From the NCBI GenBank assembly GCA_037176845.1, contig JAYKXP010000074.1:216736-280735 (forward strand): a stretch of DNA of 64,000 nt, read 5' to 3'. The translations under genes were made by a program, and so were the position numbers. Shown here piece by piece: positions 22,601-34,600 of the stretch. Below the pieces are notes generated by a model. That model was given only the letters and a program-made list of their open reading frames with translations, was not told the origin of the DNA and made no database searches. The first letter of the stretch is position 1. Every line of letters starts with the position of its first letter. Source of the DNA: Paramarasmius palmivorus (taxonomy: Eukaryota > Basidiomycota > Agaricomycetes > Agaricales > Marasmiaceae).

Positions 22601-25600
22601 TACAGGCTGCACGAGTTCTGGACGAGATACTCGTCATTGTCCCACGAAATTTGACCAACACTGGCGATCTGCAGGCCGAAGTCCAGAGGCGTGTACTGGA
22701 TGTACTAGCGAAGCAGGTGGTTTTGGAGCAATCTGCTTTGAGTCACTCCAGCATGGGCACTGCAATGGAGCTGCGTCGCATGGGGTTGGAGACGTTGCAC
22801 CAGATCCTCCAAGCATCAGGCCACACTTTAGTTATTGGATGGGAGACAATATTCTACATGCTAGAAAGCGTTTGCAAGCCTCCGCCTCCTCCCCTGTCCC
22901 GTTCAGCGTCAACAGATTCGGTTGTCACCCCATCGGCATCCCCTGTCAAGCGTCACAAACCTTTAGCGCTTCTAGGACAAGGCACCCCTTCCGAGAAGAG
23001 CTACACAGCTCTTATTAAGATCGCATTCCAATCGCTGACTCTCGTGTGCGACTCAGTTACTCTCCTGTCACCAGAACACTTGCGATTATGCATCACGACA
23101 CTCGGTCAATTCGGTCGACAAGTTGACACGAATATTGCCCTGACCGCGACTGCGAGTCTTCTCTGGAGTGTTTCCGATGCTATACAAGCGAAACGAAAGG
23201 ATGCTGAACAGGAACCTGAGTACAGTGAACTATGGATGTTTCTGCTCCTTGAGATGCTGGGGCTTTGTACGGATGAAAGACCAGAAGTCAGAGATGGCGC
23301 TATTCAAACACTGTTCCGAACTATGCAACTATATGGTGCGACGTTGAGCGAGGATACATGGGATCAGTGTATCTGGAAGATCACATTCCCGCTTCTTGAC
23401 GATCTTACTAATGAGATCCGCCGTCGCTCGGGGCTGTCTCCGGCCTCGCCAGGAGAAGATTTAGATTCGAATCTGCCTATGGAGAAGGCCTGGGATGACT
23501 CGAAGATACTTGCATTCCACTCGATAGGTTCAATCTTCCAGGACTTCCTCATTACGAAAATCATCCGTCTCGAGTCCTTCGCACGAGCATGGGACGTCTT
23601 TGTGACACAGGTTCAAGACACTGTCCTGTTGGACAATCGACCGATCAGTAGTCCTGCCTTGCGTTGCTTGGAGAAGGTGATTAAGGCATCTGCACCCGGA
23701 GAAACAGAATGGAAGGATAAGACCACGCATATTTGGCAGCGGGTATGGGAAGCACTCGACCACATCGGTGAGGCAGTCTTAAAGAAATCAGGCGCCCAGT
23801 CACTCGAAGCGGACAACGCACTTCCAAAGCCCTTTACTCAAGAATCTCTTGTCTCCCTGATCGATGTTCTTCAGTGCATGAGGGGCTTAAGCCGTGCGCT
23901 GGACGGTCAAGAATGGCCTCTGGAAAGATTGACACGACTCATGGCGATTCTCAAAGGCAGGCAATCTTCACAGACTCGGATTATGCTCATAGAACTAACC
24001 ACAACCTTAGGCGTTCTCACATATTCCAACTCGCCTGACTATCGACCTGACATTGATGCTCTACCTCCGTTACAAGTAAGTGACCCAAACTCAAGGCTCA
24101 GGAATCATCTCAATGTCTCCTGGTACTAGACCGCAATCATGGACACAATCAACGGCATTGACCTTTCCTCGCCTGGTTCGCCCTCTTTGGTTCTCCAAGA
24201 CCTGTCTGAATTCTCGACTCTTCCTTTCTTGGCTGCATTTGATGTTCCGCAGAATCCAAGAAGCCAAACACCGCAAAAACGTATCACGTACATTGCCCTC
24301 GCGAAGAAGACTATGCCTTTACTAGTCGATTTGTCTCTTCGGTTCAAGGATAAAGCAGAGATTTATATTGATGGAACACTCGAAGCGGTGCTCTCCGTAA
24401 GCATCCATTCTGCGTTACTGTTAAGGCATTCATCCGAGGCTTGTCCTAGGCGTACTCGATACCTGTCAAGCTCAAGTACGATTGTCCAGCTCCCTCCAAA
24501 CATGGGAAGGATCAACCACTCTGGAAAACAGCCACCACATGTTTCTTGAAGATCGTGAAGGAGTGTTCCCCACAGATCAAAGCGTTAGAAAAAGGTATAC
24601 CTTCGCCGACTTCCTATACTGATGATCCTGATACACTGCATTCTAAGAAATACCGGACGAATGCGTAGCCTCATTATGGCGTCAAATTCTCGATGTCTAC
24701 CGAGGGGGTATCTTGGCCGATTGGTATGTCGACTTTCGCTCCATGATTGGGTATCTTTAATGCTTTTTGTATAGCACTGCAGCGGAAGCCTTCCCACTGC
24801 ATGTTCAAGAGGAAGAGGAGAACTTTGACCTTGCGCTGATAGGATCCCTTGAGATCGATGTCATACCTCACATCGGTGATTTACGGGTCCCCGATTCTGT
24901 CATTGCCCAGCTTTCACAAATGCTTTCGCAGGGCAGCAGACTTTACGACTCGGACTACGGTGTTTACGATCGCTCTCGAAGTCGAACCCCAGATAATGGT
25001 AGCAATGATACCAACTCGTCGCGGCATTCTTCAAAAGAGTTTGTCAAGGTAGACATTGAGAGACATCTGGGACATGGGAGCACCAGCTTGGGAGCCCTGC
25101 TTCCAAGAGAACGCTTTTCGTATTGGTGCTTCGATCTTCTATTCCTCATCTGTTCGGATACGACCAAGGGCAAGTCTTTCATTAATAGCGGACTACCCCC
25201 ACATGCTGAATGATATTAATAGACCAAGAACATTCCCGAAAACGATTAGCAGCTCTCAACTTGATTTCTCTGTTGAGCCGGTGTAAAACAACTTTGGTCG
25301 GTTACGTAGCGGACGAAGCTCTGCGCGGGAACTTGCCCTTCCCAAGGTGAACTATTTAGACAATGTACGATGTCACACACTGAACATCCTTCTCAGGGCT
25401 CGAGAAGATGAACTCCTATACGTCCTTCGAAAACTGCTTGAGCTCAAACTTTGGCCCGGCTCCCACTGGGCCACACTCTCGTCAGATCCTACAGCTCACT
25501 GTATTGAACAACCTAGTACGTATGAACTTCTCGAACTCGGGATGGTCTGCTGATGACGTCAAACAGGTATTGAACAATCCAGTACACCTTCCCAACTCAT

Positions 25601-25799
25601 CGCCGACGCCGTTAAACGCTCCTCGGTAGCTCACCTCTTCTACTTCTATCCCGTACTCTGCGAAATCGCTTCCATACCAAGAAAAACTCCTACAACGTGG
25701 ACTGTCGTCCCCGAAACTGACGGCGCAGCTCGTATTGATGCCCGTTCACTTGCTAAGGAATGTTTGAAGGTTGTTGGTAAGGAGATGGGTGTTTCATGA
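19627..25799 (+). CDS. mon2: MON2 homolog (DCB-HUS scaffold of Golgi/endosome traffic)
   Basis: Large peripheral membrane scaffold related to BIG/GBF Arf-GEFs but lacking Sec7, acting with Dopey/Neo1-type flippases in endosome-to-Golgi traffic. Exon 1 (19627..19662) is MSSLAFLVTELQ. The next exons supply the DCB region (SLASETRRKHPEVREA, LLKPVFMGCATKNAKVVAIS, RLIALKAVP). The HUS-like part follows at about 20305-21258 (FLRLEFLHKTFALELIESVL). The family hallmark FGINKLGQVALLNVHRLIYR is formed by splicing around 22398-22450. Long alpha-helical repeats follow to 24075, then five or six small exons to GKEMGVS, stop at 25799. The order is complete and no breaks were seen. Fragments of this gene recur at 28480-29030. 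Confidence 0.9.
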
Positions 25800-25907
25800 T
25801 GATGACAAGCTTCTCAACGGACTGAGGAAATGATATACATACTCTTGCACGATTTTAATGTATTGCTACAGCGTTTAAACTTGCTATCGAGGATATCTTG
25901 TACTTAT

Positions 25908-27244
25908 CTAGACAGGTGGAATCGGATTCTGGTTTGGTAGAAGATGACGGAAATGCTCGCTCAAAGGCTGCAGCTGCCCTCCAACCCCAGCATCATTACC
26001 GTCTCCAACACAATTAGAGGGGGGCAATGAACCTAAAGATCGGATGATAGCGTTGTTTAGAATTTCGGATGACTGTCCATCGTGCGTCAACACTGGTAAG
26101 CTGTCCGTATCTTCATCGAGCTCATCTATGTATGCGCCTGCACCTGAGAGATGCGCTACCGTGGCACAGGCTGCATGTAACGCTAAGAGTTCTGGAGAGG
26201 GGGCAGGGAGGTCTGGTGTCGATTGAAATGTTATCTTCTTCTTTAGTAGAGGGTAATACCAATCCGAGGAAGTTTTCGTAATATAGCAATCCTTCGTTTG
26301 CTACACACAAATGACGTCAATTCGCAAGCCTGAAAGATAGGAAGGTCTGCTCACTGTTGCCTGGAACCATAAGTTTAGGCGGTCGAATGCGTCGTGCGCA
26401 TTACGATCCATCGTCATGACATTGAACAATGAATGCACCTTTTCACCATTCAAGTTATCGACATCGTAACCAAATCGCTTCAGGACTGCCAACACCGAGG
26501 CAGAGTAGTCCCTCTGGTCAAGTATGAGTTAGAGTCAGTACAGGTATACAGGAGAACGCACTTTATCGGCATTGGTGGATACGTTGAAATACGTAGACTG
26601 CGGCACAATGTGGGCGCATTCCGTGTGGACCATGGGTTGGTTGCGTGGTGTAGGTTGTTCGAAATTTGGTGTTTTCAATATTTTGCTGTCGTACATCCCA
26701 GTTGCAACGCATCTGAAACCATCCCTGATGAGGGCCTAGACAAAGCCTTTGATTATAGCACCTTTTGCAGTGAAATTGTCAACCCACTAGTCTCTTTGCT
26801 TCTGTATGATTCTTTGGCGCCTCAATGATCTTGCCTAACAGGATCTTCTTTGTGACTTCGTCGAAGGAAGGACGACTTGGGTGGTCGGAGGAGGCTGGTG
26901 TATGCCCCTTAGATTTCTTGACTGATGGTTTAAGGGTCGCTCAACTGTTCTGTTTCGAGTGTAAAACAGTTCGATGACTTACATGGTCGGATATAATAGT
27001 TAATAAAGGCCTCTCCAAGCTTGAAGAGTTTATCGTGGTCATTGCTGCATGAGTGGATAACATTCAAAAGTTCGCTAGTGGCGGTGGGGGATGGTGCGTG
27101 GATGATCAAGTAGCCCAAAACCCTTGCTTGAATTCTTTCTTTCTCTGTTCTGTCTTTGGCGATTTTCTCGAGCCCGAGACAGACGTTGTATGCACTGAGT
27201 GCATTGCCACTCAATCGCGTCTCTGCGGCACTAGGTAGTGTCAT
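25908..27244 (-). CDS. HNH-endonuclease-domain protein (fungal family)
   Basis: Member of a fungal family with a single HNH nuclease-like domain of unknown physiological role. Exon 1 (27244..26983) encodes MTLPSAAETRLSGNALSAYN and LGYLIIHAPSP. After a 43-nt intron comes SRPSFDEVTKKILLGKI and KNHTEAKRL. The next exon has ALIRDGFRCVATGMYDSK and the H-containing TECAHIVPQSTYFNV. The following exon has the second half, VHSLFNVMTMDRNAHDAFDR and LNLWFQA. The last exon reads QSTPDLPAPSPELLALHAAC, ATVAHLSGAGAYIDELDED and ends NPIPPV. The core HNH residues (CAHI, N in FNVMTM, H in NAHDAF) are present. It is convergent with MON2, only about 110 nt from its stop. Confidence 0.85.
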
Positions 27245-27338
27245 TAGGATAGGGAGAGAGAGGGAAAGAAAGATTTCTCACGAAATGTTTTTTCATTGTG
27301 AACTATATGACGCCTCTTTCGAGTCCCTCCGCACCTGA

Positions 27339-28386
27339 TTGTTACTCGTATTCGACTTGATTTTCTTTCTGGCAACCATCTCGGGGCGCAGTGCTCCTGT
27401 CGACGCTCTCGAATTCAGGAGTATTAGCGGCCCACCTGAAAACAGCGGTAACATCCTTCGTGGAGGGAGTTTAGTCGTCACTACACGCGCCAATGCCTTG
27501 GAGATTTGGACTCATCCACCTTGTTTTTGGTTGGTGGACAGACACAAGCTTCGGTTTCCCTCAACATCGCAGGCAGTCTCGATTGTACAAGTTCCACAGC
27601 AGATCGATGGGTGCCGTATTTTCATGTTGCACAGAGCTAAAAGAAGCGCAGAGGGCACTATTTCTGGTAGTCGCAGAATCCAGGCAAGCATTCCTAACAC
27701 TTTCATCCGTGGAGGCACTAAACACTCTCAAATAGTCACTCGGTTATCGCAAGCAGTCCAAATTTCAATATCGACAGTGCTACAGTGGCTAGCACGTAAG
27801 CTCTATTAACGCGTTCTTTTGGTCCCTAACGTTTCCAACAGGAATTCGGCCAGTTCTCCAACATCATCTAGCTCTTCATCTGGTCCTTCTGGTCCAAAAG
27901 AGGGAGCAATAGCTGGTGGTATCATTGGTGGAGTTGTCGGGTTGGCAGCTGTTGTCGTTGCAGTCTTGGAAGAGTACTAAGGGAGAAAAAGATTACACCC
28001 GGTACCTCGTTATCTACCATCTTTACCTGCTTTTTTCTAATAATTAAGCAGAGATTTCTACCCATTTCACCGAATCGACCAGAATCGTTACCGGAGAGTC
28101 AAGTCAAGGCCAGGGCCAAGGTCAAGGTCAAAGAGCGGGCCCATCGAGTCCAGTCAAATACCTCAGGATGCAGGAACAGAAAGAGCAGATGCTGGGAATG
28201 AGACAGCGACTTGAACGCCGATTGGAGGATAACATGGCAGAACATCGAATGAGGATTGCAAACCCCGACGGGTCATCGACGGTACCTGAACTTCGCCGTC
28301 AGCTGGACGTTATGTCGCAGAGAATACATGAACTAGAGGCTGAGTTGGCTGAGCAGGCACCGCCGGATTACGTTTCAACAATATAG
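27339..28386 (+). pseudogene. Broken second copy of the membrane-protein gene
   Basis: This closely matches 15960-17066 along its length: LEFRSISGPPENSGNIL, SIVQVPQQIDG, GGIIGGVVGLAAVVVAV and the coiled coil KEQMLGMRQRLERRLEDN to VSTI. It is damaged. Small deletions shift the frame in the extracellular part, and the end of the transmembrane helix with its RRRR stop-transfer is deleted (VVVAV runs straight into EEY-stop). A stretch between DGSS and TVPELRR is also missing. The 3' flank of the parent (catcagtcagtgttg...) is copied as well. Confidence 0.8.
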
Positions 28387-28479
28387 CATCAGTCAGTGTT
28401 GTTCTCGGTTTTGGTGGGTTCTTGCTGTCTGGCCCCTCGGATGGTTCAAGTTCAAGTGACTGACTTCCGTGTTGATGAC

Positions 28480-29230
28480 AGGTTCTTTCCTCGCCTGGTT
28501 CGCCCTTTTTGATTCTTCAAGACCTGTCGGGATTCTCGACTCTTCCTTTCTTGGCTGCATTGAACGTTCCCCGAATCTAAGAAGCCAAACACCGCAAAAA
28601 TGTACCACGTACATTGCCCTCGCGAAGAAGACTATGCCTTCACTAGTCGATTTGTCTCTTCGGTTCAAGGACAAAGCAGAGATTTACATTGATGGAACAC
28701 TCAAAGCGGTGCTCTCCTCACTGTATTGAACAACCTAGTGCGTGTGAGCTTCTCGAGCACGGGACGGTCTGCTGATGACATCAAACAGGTATCGAACAAT
28801 CCAATACACCTTCCCAACTCATCGCCGACGCCGTTAAACGCTCCTCAGTAGCTCACCTCTTCTATTTCTATCCCGTACTCTGCGAAATCGCTTCCATACC
28901 AAGAAAAACTCCTACAACGTGGACTGTCGTCCCCGAAACTGACGGCGCAGCTCGTATTGATGCCCGTTCACTTGCTAAGGAATGTTTGAAGGTTGTTGGT
29001 AAGGAGATGGGTGTTTCATGACGATGACAAGCTTCTCAGCGGACTGAGGAAACGATATACATACTCTTGCACGATTTTAATGTATTGCTACAGCGTTTAA
29101 ACTTGCTATCGAGGATATCTTGTACTTATCTAGACAGGTGGAATCAGATTCTAGTTTGGTAATTCTCCCTCACCGTCGGATATCGCTTCTGTAGAAGATG
29201 GCGGAACTGCTGGCTCGAAGGTTCTTTGAC
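28480..29230 (+). repeat. Duplicated fragments of MON2 and the HNH 3' end
   Basis: Directly after the pseudogene flank, 28480-28713 copies the internal MON2 stretch at about 24165-24393. At the text gctctcc|tcactgtattg it jumps to the MON2 tail and flank (about 25495 onward), which continues through the MON2 stop and intergenic DNA into the terminal HNH exon. About 1.1 kb of the parent is deleted at the jump. The copy has about 34 nt (near 29161-29194) not present in the parental HNH end. It has no independent coding potential. Confidence 0.8.
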
Positions 29231-29560
29231 AAGAACCGCAACCTCATGATCACAACAACAGCATGGTAGAACGCTTCGCCCTATATTTGTTCTACCTATG
29301 AAGTCCATTTTACTCCGGAGCACGAAAACGAATGTAGGGTACCATTGACATCAATGGATTCTGGATAAGGGTCTCGGAGGCGGGTATGGAGAAAGCAAAA
29401 AAGACATGATGTATCAAGAATGTAAAAGTAGTCCCTGTGTCTGCAACTAGGTGATAACAACAAGCGATTAAAGTACGTGAAGCATGAGTGAAGAATAGTC
29501 ATGACCCGAGAACAGCAACATCATCTAAATGCATAACACCACTACAACAAAATTGTCCCT
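29231..29560. other. Intergenic 3' of glycoprotein gene
   Basis: No gene or repeat was recognised beyond the end of the duplicated block. Confidence 0.5.
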
Positions 29561-31005
29561 TTAGTGGAACATGGCAATAGCAGCGACACCAGTGATGAGG
29601 GAGACGAGTGTGATGCACTCGACGAGACCAGTCTGAACAGCACCACGGAAAGCAGGTGAAGCAGCGTTGGAGTTGTTGGAGCTTCCTGCAGAGCCGGTGG
29701 TAGAAGCACCTGAACCAGTGGCCCTGTTGCTGCCAGTGACAGAGGCAGAACCGCTGACGTGAGGAGCGACAGAAACACCAGTAGCGGTGGCAGCACTCTC
29801 AGTAGGGACAGGGCCAGTTGCACCAGCAGTGAGCAACTTGGGGTCGAGACCATTGCCGACGGTGGCAGTGGTCTTGCAGTTGGATGAGGAAGGTGTAGAG
29901 AAGGCAGATCCGGGGGTGACGGTATCACCAACGGTGAAAGTCTGTCCACCGACAACACCAGTCCAGTACTGTTCGAATTTGGAGTAGGAAGTCTGGCCAC
30001 CAGCGACCTCGGGGTACCAGCCAGGAGGGTCTAGAAGCTAGTGAGTAAAGCGATTAGCACGAGATGAACCGATCTACGTACAGGCAACATCGGCATCGCA
30101 AGATTCGCTTTAAGAGAGCTTTTAGGAGTTGCACTTGCTACACAGGGATGGAGATACTTACAAGGAGCCATCAAAGTTGTAGTTTCCGGGCATGACAAAG
30201 TTGCAACCCATGACGTCGAGCTTGTGTTCACACATGGCAGCAGCACTGTAGGTAGAGTTGGCGTTGATGCAAGCACGCAAGCAGAATTGGTTGTAAGACT
30301 GAAAAACACGAATTAGAGGGGACATCAATTAAAAGGGGACGAGAACGCACGATGAACATCATCCACTCCTCAATGTTCTTGTCCTCTCCGTTGATGTTAA
30401 CGGTGACATTACCACCAATAGGGTTTCCGAGACCCTCAGCACCTGGGAACATGGAATAAGTCGATGGTACTGAAGTTCAGAGCGCGGGACACTAACCGTG
30501 GGGGTCGAGTTCTCCACCTGCATCATTGGCAGCAACGTTCAACTTGGTGAAATCACCATAACCCATAACTTGCACGTAGAAGTCTACGAAAAAGGTTCAT
30601 TCGGCTGTCGTGCGGGAGAGCATGAATACGTACCAGTCTTGAGGAAGCTGACACCAGTGAGGGTTCCGTCGGGGATGACACGGGCATTGTTACGTGCTTT
30701 CGTGCACCAGGCAACCTCGAAGGCCTCTGAGTTACCAATCTCGTTTACTTCAGGAGGAGCGAAGATACAGAAATCCTTTGGAAGAGAAATAAGCTAAGCT
30801 TTCAAGGGAACCTTTCTGAAACACTCACGTCGACAGAGTTGATAGACAACAACCTAGCATCAGAAGTTTGGTTGATAGCGGTGCCCAGTGTAGGTTTAGG
30901 AGGGTTAGTGACACCCATAGTTCCAGTAGCGAAGACACCGTCTTGGGCAGCAACGCCAGAAATGGCTCCTGCAAGGAGCATAGCAGCAGAAGTAGCGGCG
31001 AACAT
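29561..31005 (-). CDS. Macrofage-activating glycoprotein-like surface protein
   Basis: Secreted, probably GPI-anchored glycoprotein of the basidiomycete macrofage-activating glycoprotein family. It has a signal peptide (MFAATSAAMLLAGAISGVAA) and a mature start at QDGVFATGTMGVTNPPKP. Family blocks follow over several short exons: FCIFAPPEVNEIGNSEA, EVAWCTKARNNARVIPDG, DFYVQVMGYGDFTKLN, GGELDPHG, GLGNPIGGNVTVN, YNQFCLRACINANSTYS, DVMGCNFVMPGNYNF and YPPGWYPEVAGGQTSYS. A Ser/Thr/Gly-rich stalk and a hydrophobic C-terminus (VECITLVSLITGVAAIAMFH) fit GPI attachment. It likely functions in the cell wall or fruit-body surface. Complete; stop at 29561. Confidence 0.88.
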
Positions 31006-32149
31006 TGTCGTTTCGTATGAGAGATGAAAGGGGGATTAACTTTTGAAGAGCAGCAAATAAAGCGTTGGTCTCCTGTAAAGTAATTAAAAGAATGGAGGGG
31101 AGAGCAAATGTGTGCTGGTGATGGTGGTGGAGGAGAAGGAGGAGAATAAGGGAAAAATTCTGTTGACGTGTGGCCTTTTTGGATGGCGGCTGCGCAACGG
31201 TGACCACACGGGTGATGAAAATTTCAACCGGATCCATATCAAAGGGGGCATTTGTTTTGAGGGTGACAACAACCATGATTGGTATGTTTCTAAAAATAAG
31301 TCAGGGTCGATGGTGTAGTTTTCAGGGCAATTCCGGACAAGAACTGGTGAAAAAACGGACTTAGAATCTCTGGAAGCCATGAAGGACAGGTCAATAGAAG
31401 TTGATTGAACAAGCATTAGTGAGCTGCAGTTTGAGCGGCCTGCATGAAGGGAATCATCGGGTGGAGCTGTGCGGAGTCTGGACAACCGACTCCAGGGAGT
31501 GACAACGATCACGGTTCCAAATGAATTTGGATCGGTTACAGCACTCGCTTGCCACGGTTTTGTCACAGAAAGTAAAACAAAAATAGAATGTCGTGTAACA
31601 TATATGAAGCGTTATGAAGCGAAGTATGCGTGCAGGTCCGTGCGGACAGCGACGTGAGATGTATATAACAAGCGAAGTGAAGGGTATGAAAGGGTATGGC
31701 ACTGTGGGAGAAAAAAACCCGAAGTCTCGTACCTCCGGCGTAACCAACGGCGAATAGATGCATCGTTGCGGAATGGTGCACAATTTCAGTGGGTCCTTTA
31801 CAGAAATGGCAAAGTTTTGCGTAAAATTAGGCGGTGAACGTGGCGACTGTGTGATGGTGCAATGAATTCTCCGTTCGACGGCATCAAGTTCTGTGGCCTG
31901 CAGAAATGTCTTTGGGAACGTTAGAAGATGGAATCGAGACGCGTGGAATCAAGTAACCGAGCTCGAGCGTCAACACGTATCCTTGGCTCTCTTGGGTACG
32001 TCGATAAAAAGCCGACCTTGGCAAAACGCAAATCTTTCACTTGGCTGTGGGGAACTAGCCGTTCCGCCCAGAGGTCAGAGAGGGACAGAGTCAACGCCTA
32101 CAACTGGCGTCGGAAGAGGCATCGAGAAGATGTACACGTACATCAATTC
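31006..32149. other. Long intergenic region, glycoprotein promoter side
   Basis: No supported gene. It includes a purine-rich stretch at about 31120-31160 in the likely 5' region of the glycoprotein gene. ORFs here have no family features. Confidence 0.5.
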
Positions 32150-32420
32150 GAGGCACCAACACGCATGGACATCTGCCACCGGCGTTGGACGCGGTCATCC
32201 GTGATGTTCCTGCTTCTAGTATTCGAACGAAGAAAAGATATTTCTTCCTCAGAGCCAGCACAGAACCTCAAAAGGCAGAGATCATGGTGGTTTGGAGTTG
32301 AGAGGCAGCGGAGTATGCCGACGCGTTCACGACTCGTCACATGCTCGCTTACTGTAGCGCCCATTAAGCGCCCATGTTCGCAAAAGGCAATCCTTCGTCG
32401 TTGGGCGTATACCAGTCATA
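32150..32420. repeat. Duplicated 3'-flanking block, copy 1
   Basis: Text such as ggcagagatcatggtggt, gagaggcagcggagtatgcc and cgcccattaagcgc recurs, diverged, at about 34290-34510. Each block lies just downstream of a member of the small gene family, so gene plus flank were duplicated together. Confidence 0.75.
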
Positions 32421-32455
32421 TATACAGTACATTCAACAGTAAATTACATCTTCAG

Positions 32456-33411
32456 TTATTCAGGCATCACCAAATCCGCCTTACGCACCAACTCCCTCAC
32501 ATTGTCAACCGCACTCTTGAACTTGTCTCTATCCTCTTGTGGTGCAAGTTCCGGCGGCAATCCATACTGCTCGCCCGAATTGACCCACTTCAAATCGTGA
32601 CTCTTCCAGTAAATCCCAAGATTCATGCCATAGATGTCATAACCTCCCCGCGGTTGCTCCGATGGAATCAAGTGGAGGGTATCATGGATCTCTTTGAGAA
32701 GACGATCAACATCTTCGTCCCGCTTCAGCAGTTTCTCTTCCGGTTTTCCAAGGTTCGCCAAGCCGATTAGCTATCGCAACAGTAAGAGTATCCCCGCCTT
32801 TGGGGCATACGACCATAGCGACATAGTCCGCGATGGGCATTCCAATACCGCCTTGGATTCCTGTCGATTGCAATAAGTCGCGAGTCTAGACAATGTCTGG
32901 ACATTGAGACTCACCACGTCGAAGTGTGATCAGGTATTCCGGCTCAGGCACTGCCTTGCTCACCAACTCCCTCACGATATCAACCGACCTCTGGGTTGTC
33001 CGCGTCACCCCAACAGTCTCTTTCACTTCACTACTTCCGCCCGTGGAACTTATCTCATACCACTCCGAACCATTATTCTGCCATTCAATGCTGATGTTGT
33101 TGTCCCCGGTATCAATGAAACCTGGATCTCGATTTGCCACAAGCTCATCAACAAGGTTGCCAACGTATTCGTCTTGCTTCAAATGTTTCTTCACTGGAGC
33201 TAGATGACTATTGTCATCTGTGGGCCGGAAAAGATAAGTGACAGCGACTGTGAGGGTATCGGCGTTCTTGGGGCGTGTGATGGTGGTGATCTCCAGTGGT
33301 TCGGGAACGCAACCGTCAATTCCTGTCAATTTCGATGAATACTACTGCAAAAACACTGGGAGCACAACAAGTACCTTCTTGGAATCGAATCTTGTATTCG
33401 CTGGGAGGCAT
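32456..33411 (-). CDS. Unrecognised small-gene-family member, fused double unit
   Basis: Member 1 of a family with a short first exon followed by one long exon. Exon A (33411..33375) is MPPSEYKIRFQEG and exon B (33322..32915) holds a unit with TITRPKNADTLTVAV, a Lys/Asp-rich helix, NISIEWQNNGSEWYE and SVDIVRELVSKAV. It runs straight into a second exon-A-like end (EPEYLITLRRG) that splices to a second unit: C1 from 32860, then LANLGKPEEKLLKRDEDVD, GGYDIYGMNLGIYW and FKSAVDNVRELVRKAD. So two tandem genes are fused in one frame. The second unit changes frame near 32771 unless a 40-nt GT-AG intron (32810..32771) is removed. No signal peptide or known domain; function unknown. Confidence 0.65.
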
Positions 33412-34289
33412 TGTTAGCTATGAATATGACGGGAGAAAGATAAAGGCCATGGGAAAGGGGGGATTAAATAGTCTGATACCCCCACAGCCTGTCAAAGCTA
33501 AGGTTCCTCCGAGTTACAATGCATCGTGTGAAGATGAAGGGTCCTGCTCGGAGTGAGTCAATGACCGATGGAGCTGAGTCGAGACGATGCCAGACCTGTG
33601 AGGCCCGTGGGCAATGCCATCGAACTATGCCAACACCACTGTTACTCGCGAAAAGGCATTTCGAGGACCGAACAGGCATGGGCGACAAGCAGCAGCTCTG
33701 AGCTGGATGTCCAATTATCAGGAAGTGTGATTGATGAGAGTGGGGTAGCTGAGAGTCGAATCTGAATTGTCCTTGGTGTTGAGAATTAATATTCGTAAAC
33801 CGAATATCACGTATGATGGACAGGTGGCACAATGAGTAATCGAAGAGCCAAGGATGTGTTGATGCGTTGTTCACACATCCATTAAAATTCAAAGGGATCG
33901 TCGTTTTATGCACCGTCTATAGGGAATTCAGGGCTCAGATGAAGTTGAAGAGAAAGACAGACTCACTAGGAGCAAAATAAACTGACAAAACTCTCAAGAT
34001 ATGTCTGCGGCCTTTCAAATGGCCAGAGTAACAGGCTTTCCTAGGCTACACAGCTAAGATCCCTTGCAAGCTTCCGTGCTAGTTAAGGCCTAGTTCTTCG
34101 ATCAATAAATTAGTGCGCTTTCTCATAGAAGCTTGGCAGAGCACATACCTCGAGCTCATCCCTTCAGGTTGAGTCGTTCCATCAACGGAATGGAGTTGTT
34201 GTTAATTTTGCAAGTGGCGGCAAGAGACATCGTAGACAGTGGACATCTTTGCATTAATCCGGGGCACTAATACTACGTATGCATGTCTA
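33412..34289. other. Upstream region of family member 1
   Basis: No gene. It contains blocks shared with the other family members: gagtcaatgacc near 33546, and gagctggatgtccaattatc near 33703, which recurs at about 52550 beyond the inserted element. At 33655-33670 the text ggcatttcgaggacc aligns with the flanks of the element insertion site. Confidence 0.55.
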
Positions 34290-34510
34290 CCACCAGTGTT
34301 GACCATGACCATCCGTGATGTTCCTGGTTCCGATTAAAGAGAAGAAAAACCGTTTCTTACAGAATTCTTCAGGACACAAAGACGGAGATCATGGTGGTCG
34401 GAAGTTGAGAGGCAGCGGAGTATGCCGAGGTGTTCGACCCGTCACATTTTCGCTTAACGCCCGTCAAGCGCTCAATGCTCATGGTCGTTCTGCATTTCAT
34501 TGTCAAGAAC
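34290..34510. repeat. Duplicated 3'-flanking block, copy 2
   Basis: Diverged copy of the block at 32150-32420 (gtgatgttcctggttcc, gagatcatggtggtcggaag, gcagcggagtatgccgag), placed downstream of family member 2 just as copy 1 is downstream of member 1. Confidence 0.75.
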
Positions 34511-34600
34511 TTTCTGACGAATCATTCCGGTAAATATACAACAATACTAAGTCATATCTAACAAGTGAGAATACACCACCATCCAAGATTGGATCTCCTT

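Noticed and set aside
31928..32770. Plus-strand ORF of 280 codons
   Set aside because: It lies antisense to the well-supported family gene at 32456-33411 and over the duplicated flank. Its composition (Arg/His/Ser-rich) is typical of a shadow frame.
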